Origin: Mycolicibacterium rhodesiae NBB3
Lineage (GTDB): Bacteria; Actinomycetota; Actinomycetes; Mycobacteriales; Mycobacteriaceae
Reading direction: 5' to 3'
Length of the DNA stretch: 64,000 nucleotides
Assembly: GCF_000230895.2 (NCBI RefSeq)
Contig: NC_016604.1
Location: 5,952,001 to 6,016,000, forward strand
The notes under the pieces were generated by a model, which had not been told where the DNA came from, did no database searches, and worked only from the letters and a program-made list of their open reading frames with translations. Positions within the stretch are counted from its first letter, which is position 1. Each line of letters opens with the position of its first letter. The position numbers and the translations under genes were made by a program. Below, one piece after another: positions 26,898 to 34,760 of the stretch.

Positions 26898-27020
26898 TCA
26901 CTTCGTGGTTGCGTCGATTGCGATGTGCTTCTCAGCCGAACGAACTTCGTCGGCAACGTGCACTGAAACAGCCGGGGGCTGGACGGTTTGCGGGTGTCGG
27001 GACGCGGGAAACGTGCTCAT
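26898..27020 (-). CDS. 40-residue microprotein upstream of the Rv1738-like gene
   Basis: An unrecognised small frame, starting MSTFPASRHPQTVQPPAVSV and ending in an acidic/basic helix-like stretch (VADEVRSAEKHIAIDATTK). Support comes from a very strong ribosome site GGAGGGAGA placed correctly before ATG 27020 and from its lead position in the operon behind a DosR-type box (27085-27098). It could be a real small protein or only a translational leader for the gene that follows. Confidence 0.5.
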   Translation of the reverse strand: MSTFPASRHPQTVQPPAVSVHVADEVRSAEKHIAIDATTK

Positions 27021-27084
27021 CGTCTCTCCCTCCGTTGTCAGACCCTCGAGGTTTGATTCGACCACCCGGAATATGCGACGGGTA

Positions 27085-27098
27085 GGGACGGAAGTCAC
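27085..27098. promoter_or_regulatory. DosR-type box
   Basis: GGGAC-GGAA-GTCAC has the 5-4-5 layout of the DosR palindrome (GGGAC, four bases, GTCCC) with one base off. It lies 65 bp upstream of the microprotein ATG at 27020 and may serve the minus-strand operon. Confidence 0.6.
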
Positions 27099-27202
27099 TC
27101 GTGACGAGGTCGTTCGCCGACGTCGGCACCTGTGCCCGCAACGCAGCGGTGGATTGGATCGGGTCGCTGCACAAGTACGTACGACGAATGTCGGAGGGGG
27201 CG

Positions 27203-27216
27203 GGGACTACTGGCCC
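27203..27216. promoter_or_regulatory. DosR-type box upstream of the SRPBCC gene
   Basis: GGGAC-TACT-GGCCC followed by TA resembles the hspX-type DosR site. Its centre is 43.5 bp from the ATG at 27253. CAGGGT (27241-27246) sits 6 bp before that ATG and fits the xANNNT form of a mycobacterial -10. The transcript would then be leaderless. Confidence 0.72.
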
Positions 27217-27252
27217 TAGCAAGAGTGGGAACGCAACGCGCAGGGTAGACCC

Positions 27253-27930
27253 ATGACGACGAATGGTCTGCGGCTCGCCGGACTGGTGGCGGCGTTGTAC
27301 GCCGCCCGACGGTACTACCGCAACTGGGGCACCACCAAGGACGAATGCCGCATGTCGCTGGCCGGTGACGAACTGACGGTAGGACCGTATGTCCAGACCA
27401 CCGAAGCGGTTTGGATCGACGCATCTTCCGAGACGGTCTGGCCGTGGCTGGTCCAGATGGGTCAGGACAGGGCAGGGATCTATACATTCGAAGCGCTCGA
27501 GAACCTCATCGGGTTGCACTATCACAATGCCGACGAGGTCCACCCCGAGTGGCAGAACCTGGCACCCGGCGACACGGTGAGATTGGCGCGAAAGGGTTGG
27601 CTGGGATTGCGCGAAGGGCTGACTCTTCAGGTGGAATCGATAGTCAATGGGCAGTCAATCGTGCTTCGAGCCACATCCCCGCAGCACCTGTGTGACATGG
27701 TGTGGTCGTTCAACCTCATCCCACATTGGGAAGATCGATGCAGGCTTCTCATCCGAGTGCGGACCGGCCTGCGCCACCCGGGCCAAGTGTTGATCACCGA
27801 ATCAATGGGTCCCGCCGTAGCTTTCGTGACACGTGGAATCCTGTTGGGCGTCAAGCGTCGGGCCCAGGGACAACATCAGGCCGAGTTGTCCGCCGCACGG
27901 GCAAGCGACGATCTTCACCGAGTGGTGTGA
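27253..27930 (+). CDS. SRPBCC-fold (START-like) protein
   Basis: A 225-residue protein. After an N-terminal stretch of hydrophobic and arginine residues (about 1-20, LAGLVAALYAARR) comes a helix-grip fold: VWIDASSETVWPWLVQMGQDRAGIY is the usual N-terminal strand and helix of SRPBCC polyketide-cyclase-like proteins. The domain makes a deep hydrophobic pocket for lipids or similar ligands. The ligand is unknown. A DosR-type box lies at -43. It is not a DosR gene I recognise from M. tuberculosis. Confidence 0.75.
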   Translation: MTTNGLRLAGLVAALYAARRYYRNWGTTKDECRMSLAGDELTVGPYVQTTEAVWIDASSETVWPWLVQMGQDRAGIYTFEALENLIGLHYHNADEVHPEWQNLAPGDTVRLARKGWLGLREGLTLQVESIVNGQSIVLRATSPQHLCDMVWSFNLIPHWEDRCRLLIRVRTGLRHPGQVLITESMGPAVAFVTRGILLGVKRRAQGQHQAELSAARASDDLHRVV

Positions 27931-28043
27931 ACCTTCGACCACCTCAGCCGACGGTGAACCCCGACAGGCTCGACCCTTGGCGCTCGGCGGGCTAACGTCT
28001 ACCCACCCGTGAAGACAAATAGACAGGGCACTGGACAAACCTT

Positions 28044-28667
28044 CTACGGCGAGGTCGTGTTCACCTGCAGGATCAACTCCTCCGCGGCGGCCAGGTGCTT
28101 CTCGGCCTGCTTCAGATTTACGGGAAACTCGCCGTCGTAGCTGTTCGAAGAACCTTCCAGCACCGACATGCACATGTGCGAAGCGTCGTGCGCATCCGTG
28201 ACGGCGGCCGTCAACTCGCTGGTCAACTCATGAGCCGGCGCGGGAAGGTGTGCCGGGAGATCTACCGCTGCCGCGTCATGCATTTGCTGGCACGCGTGTT
28301 GCATCGCCGTGCGGTCGGCGTCGATCAATGCACGTTGTGCGTCGTCCAGCGAGTCCTGCAGAGCGACGAACGGCTTGCGCGCACCCTGCCACCAGTCCAG
28401 AACCGCTGCGCCGTCAACTGTTACGTCATCGGTTGAACTGCGCGCCGAGGTGCCGCTGTCGTCACCGCGATTGAGTAACGCGACGATCGATATCGAGATG
28501 ACGATCACCGCAATGAGACTCACACCGATGATCGCCCAAACCTTTCGAGACCACTTGTCAGCCGGAGAACTCGGGTCTCGCTCGAGTGGGCTACCACACT
28601 CTCCACAGAAGTCCCAGTCACTTGGATTCAGGTGTCCCTCTGGGCATTTCAACATCACGGTGCTCAT
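28044..28667 (-). CDS. Zinc-ribbon membrane protein
   Basis: A 207-residue protein. The first 30 residues hold a zinc ribbon (CPEGHLNPSDWDFCGECGSPL, three Cys plus one more Cys), then a single membrane helix near 45-68 (VWAIIGVSLIAVIVISISIV). The outer domain of about 130 residues is Ala/Asp/His-rich (ALIDADRTAMQHACQQMHDAA). Function unknown; the shape suggests signalling across the membrane. ATG at 28667 overlaps the stop of the upstream oxidoreductase (TGATG), with AGGACGG before it, so the two are coupled. A start further upstream would lie inside that gene. Confidence 0.72.
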   Translation of the reverse strand: MSTVMLKCPEGHLNPSDWDFCGECGSPLERDPSSPADKWSRKVWAIIGVSLIAVIVISISIVALLNRGDDSGTSARSSTDDVTVDGAAVLDWWQGARKPFVALQDSLDDAQRALIDADRTAMQHACQQMHDAAAVDLPAHLPAPAHELTSELTAAVTDAHDASHMCMSVLEGSSNSYDGEFPVNLKQAEKHLAAAEELILQVNTTSP

Positions 28668-29065
28668 CAGACCGTCCTGACCTTGAGATAACTCTTGATG
28701 CCGAAGCGCTCGAATGTTTGCCGACGCCACGACGACAAAAGAGCGCTCACCGTTGCCGCGTCGACGATCTCGGGATCGCAGACGTCGTATGCTCGGCCCT
28801 TGGCAGTGATCGTCGCCTTCCCCGCCGTCTGCACGTTGCGCAGCCAGTCGACCTGGGTGCCGTACGGCAGCGGGACCAGGAAGCCGTCCGGCACGGGTTC
28901 GGCCACTACCGGTGTCGCATACTGCCGTCCCGTGCGGCGCCCGACGTGGCTGATCACCGCGGCGTACCAGTACTTGCGGCCGGCAAGATGAAGCATCACA
29001 GGATTCAACACATGCTTGTTGAACCTGCGAACGGCGTTTTTGGCCCGATCCGGATCAGTTGGCAC
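28667..29065 (-). CDS. Deazaflavin (F420)-dependent nitroreductase-family protein (DUF385)
   Basis: A 132-residue Ddn-like split-barrel protein. KYWYAAVISHVGRRTGRQYATPV carries the SH-G-RTG-Y-TP signature of the family, followed by PLPYGTQVDWLRNVQTAG. Relatives use F420 or bind fatty acids or haem. GTG at 29065 was chosen for length and because a GAGAAT -10 lies 6 bp upstream with a DosR-type box at -43.5. No conventional ribosome site is needed if the mRNA is leaderless. First gene of a pair with the zinc-ribbon membrane protein. Confidence 0.85.
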   Translation of the reverse strand: MPTDPDRAKNAVRRFNKHVLNPVMLHLAGRKYWYAAVISHVGRRTGRQYATPVVAEPVPDGFLVPLPYGTQVDWLRNVQTAGKATITAKGRAYDVCDPEIVDAATVSALLSSWRRQTFERFGIKSYLKVRTV

Positions 29066-29101
29066 CTCTCGATTCTCGCGCCGGTCGGCGACGAACCGGC
29101 A

Positions 29102-29115
29102 GGGACCACAGGCAC
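29102..29115. promoter_or_regulatory. DosR-type box, proximal to the minus-strand gene
   Basis: GGGAC-CACA-GGCAC. Its centre (29108.5) is 43.5 bp from the GTG at 29065 and 22 bp from the next box. It is the proximal site for the DUF385 gene and the distal one for the plus-strand USP operon. Confidence 0.62.
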
Positions 29116-29123
29116 CGAGCCAA

Positions 29124-29137
29124 GGGACCAACGACCC
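29124..29137. promoter_or_regulatory. DosR-type box, proximal to the plus-strand operon
   Basis: GGGAC-CAAC-GACCC, one base off a perfect 5-4-5 palindrome. Its centre (29130.5) is 43.5 bp before 29174, the start point predicted from the TAACGT box at 29162-29167. Confidence 0.65.
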
Positions 29138-29161
29138 TGCTCCGGTCCCTGCCGCGGGTCG

Positions 29162-29167
29162 TAACGT
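29162..29167 (+). promoter_or_regulatory. -10 element of the USP operon
   Basis: TAACGT fits the TANNNT -10 form. With the usual 6-bp gap it gives a start point near 29174, about 30 nt before the GTG at 29205, and places the DosR-type box at -43.5. Confidence 0.5.
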
Positions 29168-29204
29168 TCCCTGCGAGACAGACCATTCGCGAAGGAGAAC
29201 CGTC

Positions 29205-29300
29205 GTGGACTGGCCGACAGCCCTCGTCCTGATCGCTGTTGTCATAGCCGCGATGGCAATCGTGACCACCTACCTCAACGGTCGCTTCTCCAACACGTAG
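29205..29300 (+). CDS. 31-residue single-span membrane microprotein
   Basis: A tiny frame with GTG start, good ribosome site GAAGGAGA, and a product that is almost entirely one membrane helix (DWPTALVLIAVVIAAMAIV) followed by a short polar tail TTYLNGRFSNT. It is the first gene after the divergent DosR-type promoter and ends 12 bp before the two-domain USP gene, whose AAGGAG lies in the gap. I do not recognise it. Its composition and signals argue that it is expressed, perhaps as a membrane partner of the USP. Confidence 0.6.
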   Translation: MDWPTALVLIAVVIAAMAIVTTYLNGRFSNT

Positions 29301-29312
29301 AAGGAGTGCACG

Positions 29313-30209
29313 ATGAGCAATCTCTCCCCCAAGTACGGAATCCTCGTAGGTGTCGACGGATCGCCGGAGTCGGAGGCGGCAATTCGGTGGGCGACTCACG
29401 AAGCCGTCATGCGCAACCAGCCGGTCACGCTGATGCACGCGATCCCGCCGGTGGTCGTCACCTGGCCTGTGGCATATCTGGAGTCGAGCTTCGCCGAGTC
29501 GCAGGAGGCGAATGCCCGTGACGTGATCGAAAGGGCGCAGAAGACTGTTCAAGCAAGCGCCGGTGAAGCGCAGCCGCCCGCCGTGCGAACTGAGATCAGA
29601 CACATCGACGCCGCATCGGCGCTGGTGTCAGCGTCGCGCGACGCGTACATGACAGTCGCCGGCAGCAGGGGGCTAGGCGCGGTCGGACGCGCAGTGCTGG
29701 GGTCGGTCAGCGGGGGGCTGGTCCACCATGGACACGGTCCCATCGCAATCATCGGACCCGACCAGGCACACACCCGTGACGACACTTCGCCCGTTCTCGT
29801 CGGTGTCGACGGGTCGGTCGCATCCGAGGATGCGACGGCTCTCGCGTTCGACGAGGCATCACGGCGAAGGGTAGACCTGGTCGCGCTGCACGCGTGGAGC
29901 GACGTCGGCGTTTTCCCTGCCCTCGGCATGGATTGGCATCAGTACGAGGATGAAGGACACGAGGTGCTTGCCGAGCGCCTCGCGGGGTGGCAGGAGCAGT
30001 ACCCCGACGTGCATGTGCGGCGCCGGATCGTCTGCGATCAGGCGGCACGGTGGCTCATCGAGGAATCTGAGTCGGCGCAGCTCCTGGTGGTAGGCAGCCA
30101 CGGTCGCGGCGGATTCGCCGGCATGATGCTTGGCTCAGTCAGTTCCAAAGTGGCGCAAGCGTCCAAGGCGCCGGTGATCGTCGTCCGACCCCGGTCTGAC
30201 GCGAAATGA
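29313..30209 (+). CDS. Two-domain universal stress protein (ATP-binding type)
   Basis: A 298-residue tandem USP of the Rv2623/Rv2005c kind. Each half opens with a VGVDGS strand and ends with the ATP loop G-2X-G-9X-G(S): GSRGLGAVGRAVLGS in the first domain and GSHGRGGFAGMMLGS in the second. Proteins of this type bind ATP and slow growth under hypoxia in M. tuberculosis. The gene follows the microprotein and overlaps the next USP gene as ATGA at 30206-30209. Confidence 0.92.
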   Translation: MSNLSPKYGILVGVDGSPESEAAIRWATHEAVMRNQPVTLMHAIPPVVVTWPVAYLESSFAESQEANARDVIERAQKTVQASAGEAQPPAVRTEIRHIDAASALVSASRDAYMTVAGSRGLGAVGRAVLGSVSGGLVHHGHGPIAIIGPDQAHTRDDTSPVLVGVDGSVASEDATALAFDEASRRRVDLVALHAWSDVGVFPALGMDWHQYEDEGHEVLAERLAGWQEQYPDVHVRRRIVCDQAARWLIEESESAQLLVVGSHGRGGFAGMMLGSVSSKVAQASKAPVIVVRPRSDAK

Positions 30210-31114
30210 GCGATCCGAACTGGCCCATAGTCGTCGGCATCGATGGCAGCGACGAGTCGATGTCGGCTGCCAGATGGGCGGCTGCGGTCGCAGAGAGGTT
30301 CGATGCTCCGCTGGAGTTGGTCAACGGACTGCCGGGAGCCAATCACCTGCTGACCGAAGCCGCGACGGCGATCCGGGCGGCCGCGCTCGCTGAGTATCGC
30401 GAGCACGGCGCCGCGATCCTCAAGTCGGCCGAGGAGGAGGCGCGCGCCACAGTGCCGGGGCTAGAGGTGTTCACCCTGCGCTGCGATGAGCCGGCTGACG
30501 CATTGCTGGCGTCCCGCAGCCACACCGCTCAGATGGTCGTACTCGGATCCGAGGCGATAACGCCGGCGACCGCTGTGTTGGTTGGTTCGACAACCCTCGC
30601 CGTATCGGCACGTTCGACGTGTCCCGTGGTGGTGTGGCGCGGCAACCAAAGCGTGCCGACCAATCAGCCCGTCGTTCTCGGTGTGGACGGCCGCACGGAT
30701 GCGGCGGCATTCCGGACTGCCTTCGAGTTCGCCCACAGGTTCGATGTCGAGTTGCGGGCCGTCCACGCCGGGTCGTCGTTTCGTCCGCCGGCGTGGATGA
30801 CCATCCCATTCCTGGTCGATTGGGATGGTCTGGAAACCCTCGAGTGGGCGAACCTGCTCAAGGCGCTCGAGCCGTGGACAGATCGCTATCCAGACGTCCG
30901 GGTGACGAACTTCGTCGAACCCGATGGAGCTGCCACCGCTCTCTTGCGGCATGCGGCGGATGCACAGCTCGTCGTTGTCGGCAGCCGGAATCGACCACTC
31001 CTTGCGGGCACGATCCTGGGTTCGACGGGGCTCAACTTGCTCCACCACTGCCCTACCCCGGTGGTCGTATGTCATTCGACGACGCAAGAAGATCATGCGA
31101 AAGCCAGTGGCTGA
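30206..31114 (+). CDS. Two-domain universal stress protein (degenerate ATP loop)
   Basis: A 302-residue tandem USP. The domain starts are kept (IVVGIDGSDESMSAARWAA; VVLGVDGRTDAAAF). The ATP loops are altered: GSEAITPATAVLVGS in the first domain and GSRNRPLLAGTILGS in the second, so the second Gly of G-2X-G is Ala or Asn. It resembles the USP at 33794-34687 (both end STGLNLLHH) more than its operon partner. It may bind another ligand or none. Translationally coupled to the canonical USP before it. Confidence 0.88.
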   Translation: MSDPNWPIVVGIDGSDESMSAARWAAAVAERFDAPLELVNGLPGANHLLTEAATAIRAAALAEYREHGAAILKSAEEEARATVPGLEVFTLRCDEPADALLASRSHTAQMVVLGSEAITPATAVLVGSTTLAVSARSTCPVVVWRGNQSVPTNQPVVLGVDGRTDAAAFRTAFEFAHRFDVELRAVHAGSSFRPPAWMTIPFLVDWDGLETLEWANLLKALEPWTDRYPDVRVTNFVEPDGAATALLRHAADAQLVVVGSRNRPLLAGTILGSTGLNLLHHCPTPVVVCHSTTQEDHAKASG

Positions 31115-31166
31115 CGCCACGAGGTCTCGCTAGCGCCACCGTCCGGTGCAGGCTCAGCGGCGTCAG
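31111..31166. terminator. Inverted repeat spanning two convergent stop codons
   Basis: CTGACGCC (31111-31118) pairs with GGCGTCAG (31159-31166), and the 40-nt loop contains a smaller CACC/GGTG stem. The arms include the stop codons of both converging USP genes. A bidirectional terminator is likely; no T-run is seen. Confidence 0.42.
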
Positions 31167-32029
31167 GATCGTGCGACGACGACTGGGACTCGGGCCGCTT
31201 GAACAACAGCTGTGCTCACCGACCCCAACAACGTGCTGGTAATCCCGCCGTGCCCATGGCTTCCGACCACGATCATCTGAGGAGTAGCGGGATAGTCGAC
31301 GAGCCGTAAGGCCGGTTGGTCACGAACCACGGTGGTGCGCATGGGAACATCCGGATAGCGACCTTGCCAGACGGCCATCTGCCGGGCGAGGGATTCCTCG
31401 ACTTCGATGCGCAGATCGTCCCATTCCACGGGGAATTCGAACGCGCCCGAACCCCACCAGGCGTGCAGGACAACCAATTCGGCTCTGCGCCTCAACGCTT
31501 CCTCAAACGCCAGGGCAGTTGCCGTCTCCGACGCTGGCGAGCCGTCGAAACCGAGCAGAATCGGCCCGCTCTTCAGAGCTGTGGCGGTGGATGGTTCGTG
31601 TCGAATCACAGCCACCGGGCACCGCGAATGGTGAACCAGCCCCATGCTCACAGATCCGAGCAGCGCACGTGCGAGTCTGCCTCTGCCGCGATTTCCCACC
31701 ACGACCAGTTCCGCCTCCCGTGTCAGCTCGACCAGCGCCGGCACCGTGGCAGTCGGTGGCATCTCGGTCGAGATGCGCAGCTCGATGTTGATGGCCTCGG
31801 TGGCCACTGCGACAGCTTCTTCGAGGATCCGCTGACCGGCGTCCTGTTGCCAGCTCGACACATCGGGTAACGCCGCCATCGTTGGCCATGTGCCGACCAC
31901 AGGCGGCGTGGCGTGCACGATGGTCAACGGGACGCCACGCAGTTCGGCATCGTGGGCAGCCCACTGGGTTGCCGCATCGGACGAGGGCGAACCGTCGACG
32001 GCCACAACGACTCCGAGCTCTTTCGACAT
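31163..32029 (-). CDS. Two-domain universal stress protein (ATP-binding type)
   Basis: A 288-residue tandem USP with VVVAVDGSPSSDAATQWAA at the start and both ATP loops intact: GNRGRGRLARALLGS and GSHGHGGITSTLLGS. It is the last gene of a minus-strand series (USP, WS/DGAT, DUF1918, USP). Its ATG overlaps the stop of the DUF1918 gene by one base (TGATG at 32029), so it depends on that gene for translation. It lies convergent to the first USP operon. Confidence 0.92.
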   Translation of the reverse strand: MSKELGVVVAVDGSPSSDAATQWAAHDAELRGVPLTIVHATPPVVGTWPTMAALPDVSSWQQDAGQRILEEAVAVATEAINIELRISTEMPPTATVPALVELTREAELVVVGNRGRGRLARALLGSVSMGLVHHSRCPVAVIRHEPSTATALKSGPILLGFDGSPASETATALAFEEALRRRAELVVLHAWWGSGAFEFPVEWDDLRIEVEESLARQMAVWQGRYPDVPMRTTVVRDQPALRLVDYPATPQMIVVGSHGHGGITSTLLGSVSTAVVQAARVPVVVARS

Positions 32030-32298
32030 CAGCCGGCCCCGTACCGGAGGATGACGCCGGACTGCATCGACGACATGCGCTGCCTTGCCCGCTCATCCGC
32101 CGCCCGCTGTTCGTCGGCGGTGACGATGACAGCATCTGGACCCTGAAAGACGGTTGCTACGTGGCCATCGTCGAGCCAGCGCACGACATAGGGCGGCGAG
32201 CCGTCCTCGGTACGCAGCCCGGTGATCAACCCACGATGTTCCGCGTGGTCGATGGTGCGGCCCTTCATCACCAACCAATCGCCGACTTCGGCCTTCAC
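32029..32298 (-). CDS. DUF1918 protein (Rv0569-like)
   Basis: An 89-residue protein: KAEVGDWLVMKGRTIDHAEHRG, then SPPYVVRWLDDGHVATVFQGPDAVIVT, an SH3-like small barrel, and an acidic helix. This is very close to what I remember of Rv0569, a DosR-regulon gene of 88 residues. Function unknown. GTG at 32298 has AAAGGAG upstream. It sits between the WS/DGAT gene (62 bp upstream) and a USP gene that it overlaps. Confidence 0.88.
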   Translation of the reverse strand: MKAEVGDWLVMKGRTIDHAEHRGLITGLRTEDGSPPYVVRWLDDGHVATVFQGPDAVIVTADEQRAADERARQRMSSMQSGVILRYGAG

Positions 32299-32360
32299 CT
32301 CCGGATCTCCTTTCGGACGCCCAAAACGCTTCTCCCGTGGCGGTGTTGCGCACGGAGACT

Positions 32361-33716
32361 TCAGAGCAGCGCGACCAGTTCTGCGACTCCGTGCTCGATG
32401 CCTGCTGCGAGCTCATCGACATCAGGTGCCGCGTCATAGTCCGCGGTGATTCCAAACGTGAGTTCGTCTGCGTAGCTCACGATCGCCACGCCGGTACGAA
32501 GCCCCAGGGCGATCGGCGGAATGGGCATCATCCGCACGACTTCCCGATCCATGATCCGTAACCGGTGACGTGGGCCGGGAACATTGGTCGCCAGAGCCAC
32601 GACGCCGCGCTGCGGAAGCCTGGTCAGCGCACGCACCGTCCATGCGGTCAACGGGAATGGGATCACGTTCACCGCAGCGATGAACGCGCTGCCTGCCTCA
32701 CGCTCACCACTGGACTTGGCGACGTTCAGCCGTTGATGCACAGTCATCAGCCGGTCGACCGGATCCTCACGGTCCACCGGCAGGAAGGGCAACATCACGG
32801 ACACCCGGTTGTCGGTGATGCCCATCGCGTCGTTCGACCGCACCGATACCGGCACCAATGTCCGCAGTGAGTTTCGCCGCGCAGATTTTCCTCGGCGAGT
32901 CAGTGCCGCTCGGTAGCTGGCGGTCACCGCTGCCAGAGCCACGTCATTGAGCGTCACCCCGAAGGTATCTCGCACCTTTGCCACATCCTGAAGACTCACG
33001 CGCGCAGCACTGTAGCGTCGCATGGTGGTCACGCTCCCGATGAGCGGCGACCCGTCTGCGGGACTCAAGATTCCGCCGGCGATCCGAAGAGCACCTCCGA
33101 ACGCCAGCTCGGCACTCGTCGTTGCGGCCGCAGCCAGGCGCCATCCGCTGCGTGCCCAATTCAGGGGATTGAGGCCGATCTTCGGTGAATTCTTCTGACC
33201 GGAACCTTCTTTGGCCGCGCGGATGTCGGTTGCGAAGCTGTCTCCCGCTCCACCGTCGGTGAGTTGGGAGAGCATGTGCATGATCGTGATGCCATCAGCT
33301 ATGCAGTGATGAATCTTCAGCAGCATCGCCCAGTGCCCGCCCGCGAGTCCCTCGATCATCCAACATTCCCACAGCGGACGTTCGCGATCCAACCGACGCT
33401 CCATGATGTCTGCGGTCAACCGGAACAACTCTTGATCACTCCCGGGCTGCGGAAGGGCCACATGGTGAATGTGATGGGACAGATCAACATTCGGGACGTC
33501 CACCCACTCCGGAGGCTGCATATCGAGCAGGTGAGTGCGAAGGACCTGCCGCATCCGGGGCACCGCTGCCGCCTTTTCCAGGACATCCGCGGCCAGCTCT
33601 TCGAAATCCGGCATCGGGCCTTCCAAGACCGACACCCCACCGACGGCCAGGCTGATGTGCTGGTCGGCGTCCTCGGCCTCGAGAAAGCCCGCGTCTAACG
33701 TCGTCAGCCGTTCCAT
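32361..33716 (-). CDS. Wax ester synthase/diacylglycerol acyltransferase (Tgs1-like)
   Basis: A 451-residue WS/DGAT that makes triacylglycerol from acyl-CoA and diacylglycerol. The active-site motif HHCIADG is at 136-142; the N-terminal LTTLDAGFL and C-terminal ALATNVPGPRHRL blocks are typical. The M. tuberculosis hypoxia-induced counterpart Tgs1 (Rv3130c) stores carbon in lipid droplets during dormancy, and the setting here suggests the same role. It starts 77 bp after a USP gene and is probably part of the operon beginning at 34687. Confidence 0.9.
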   Translation of the reverse strand: MERLTTLDAGFLEAEDADQHISLAVGGVSVLEGPMPDFEELAADVLEKAAAVPRMRQVLRTHLLDMQPPEWVDVPNVDLSHHIHHVALPQPGSDQELFRLTADIMERRLDRERPLWECWMIEGLAGGHWAMLLKIHHCIADGITIMHMLSQLTDGGAGDSFATDIRAAKEGSGQKNSPKIGLNPLNWARSGWRLAAAATTSAELAFGGALRIAGGILSPADGSPLIGSVTTMRRYSAARVSLQDVAKVRDTFGVTLNDVALAAVTASYRAALTRRGKSARRNSLRTLVPVSVRSNDAMGITDNRVSVMLPFLPVDREDPVDRLMTVHQRLNVAKSSGEREAGSAFIAAVNVIPFPLTAWTVRALTRLPQRGVVALATNVPGPRHRLRIMDREVVRMMPIPPIALGLRTGVAIVSYADELTFGITADYDAAPDVDELAAGIEHGVAELVALL

Positions 33717-33793
33717 GGTTCAGTCTCCGATCTGCCAGTCATACCGGCGCCAACGGGCCACGGTGGTCTGGGTCCCGCCATTTTCGTGCCGCC

Positions 33794-34687
33794 TCACCCC
33801 GGACCACCGGATGGCCGACAGATCAATACCGGAATCGCACTGTGGTGCAGAAGGTTCAGGCCAGTCGAACCGAGCAATGCCACGGAAAGCAGACCTCTGC
33901 TGCGACTGCCGACAGCCACAATCTGAGCATTGTCGGTATGCGCGAGCAGGGCCTTATCTGGCCTCGTCGCCTCGACGACGCAGGTGACCTTCACATCGGG
34001 ATAGCGTTCCATCCACGGTTGCAGAGTGTTTGACAGTCGTGTTCGATGATCATCCTCGACGGCCGCCCAGTCGATCATGGACGGCAGGGTGACGTCGCCG
34101 GGAGATCGGCGCGCCGACCACGCGTGGACCGCAACGATTTCGATGGCCATGCGGTCCGCGAGCTCGAATGCGGTGGCGACCGCGGCGTCGCTGTCACCGT
34201 GGTTGTCGACGCCCAAGACAATTGGCTTCTCATTCGGCACAACCGCCTCACCGCGCCACGCGATCAGTGGGCAGACCGAGCCGGCTGCGACGGCCAACGT
34301 CATGGAGCCGATGAGCACCGCGCCCCCGGGAGTCACCTCGTCGCAGCCGACGACGATCAACCGGGCGCGACGGCTGATGTCGATCAGCGCCGCATCCGCG
34401 GACTCGTGAAGCTGCTCGGTCGTGATCGGCACGTCGGCGACTCTTGCGCGAGCTGCGGTTGCCGCCGTGCGCAGTATCGTCTCGGCTAGCGCGTCCTGCT
34501 CGGCCATCTCGACGGCCCGCGCGGTGGCGCCCGCTTCGGTGAGACTGTGCCTCGGATAGGACTTTGCGTGCACGATGTGTAGAGGCGAACCCAGCCGTTC
34601 GGCGAGGCCGCCCGCCCAGCGCGCCGCATGGATCGATTTCTCGGTTCCGTCGACGCCGACGACGACCGGGGCTGCGCTGGCGGGCAT
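33794..34687 (-). CDS. Two-domain universal stress protein (degenerate ATP loop)
   Basis: A 297-residue tandem USP, paralogue of the gene at 30206-31114. Loops read GCDEVTPGGAVLIGS and GSRSRGLLSVALLGS, lacking the second Gly of the canonical ATP motif. ATG at 34687 with GGGAG upstream was preferred over an upstream in-frame start near 34717. Two DosR-type boxes 22 bp apart lie upstream. It leads the operon with the WS/DGAT, DUF1918 and USP genes. Confidence 0.88.
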   Translation of the reverse strand: MPASAAPVVVGVDGTEKSIHAARWAGGLAERLGSPLHIVHAKSYPRHSLTEAGATARAVEMAEQDALAETILRTAATAARARVADVPITTEQLHESADAALIDISRRARLIVVGCDEVTPGGAVLIGSMTLAVAAGSVCPLIAWRGEAVVPNEKPIVLGVDNHGDSDAAVATAFELADRMAIEIVAVHAWSARRSPGDVTLPSMIDWAAVEDDHRTRLSNTLQPWMERYPDVKVTCVVEATRPDKALLAHTDNAQIVAVGSRSRGLLSVALLGSTGLNLLHHSAIPVLICRPSGGPG

Positions 34688-34738
34688 GTACGCTCCCTTC
34701 TCACTGTTCAGGTTCACTCACCGTGTCGGCGCCGATTA

Positions 34739-34752
34739 GGGCCACAGGCACC
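34739..34752. promoter_or_regulatory. DosR-type box, proximal
   Basis: Read on the minus strand: GGTGC-CTGT-GGCCC followed by TAA. One half is weak, the other resembles the hspX site. Its centre lies 42.5 bp from a start point at 34703 predicted from GAACCT. Confidence 0.5.
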
Positions 34753-34760
34753 GAACCTCA

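Noticed and set aside
26838..26900. Palindrome-like GGGAC-AGAA-GGGAT before the Rv1738-like gene
   Set aside because: Only one half-site matches and it lies inside the preceding small frame; 27085-27098 is a better candidate for this operon.
33755..33768. Possible DosR-type box upstream of the WS/DGAT gene (minus strand GACCA-CCGT-GGCCC)
   Set aside because: One half fits poorly and the spacing to a -10 differs from the other promoters by several bases; the gene can be read from the operon start at 34687.
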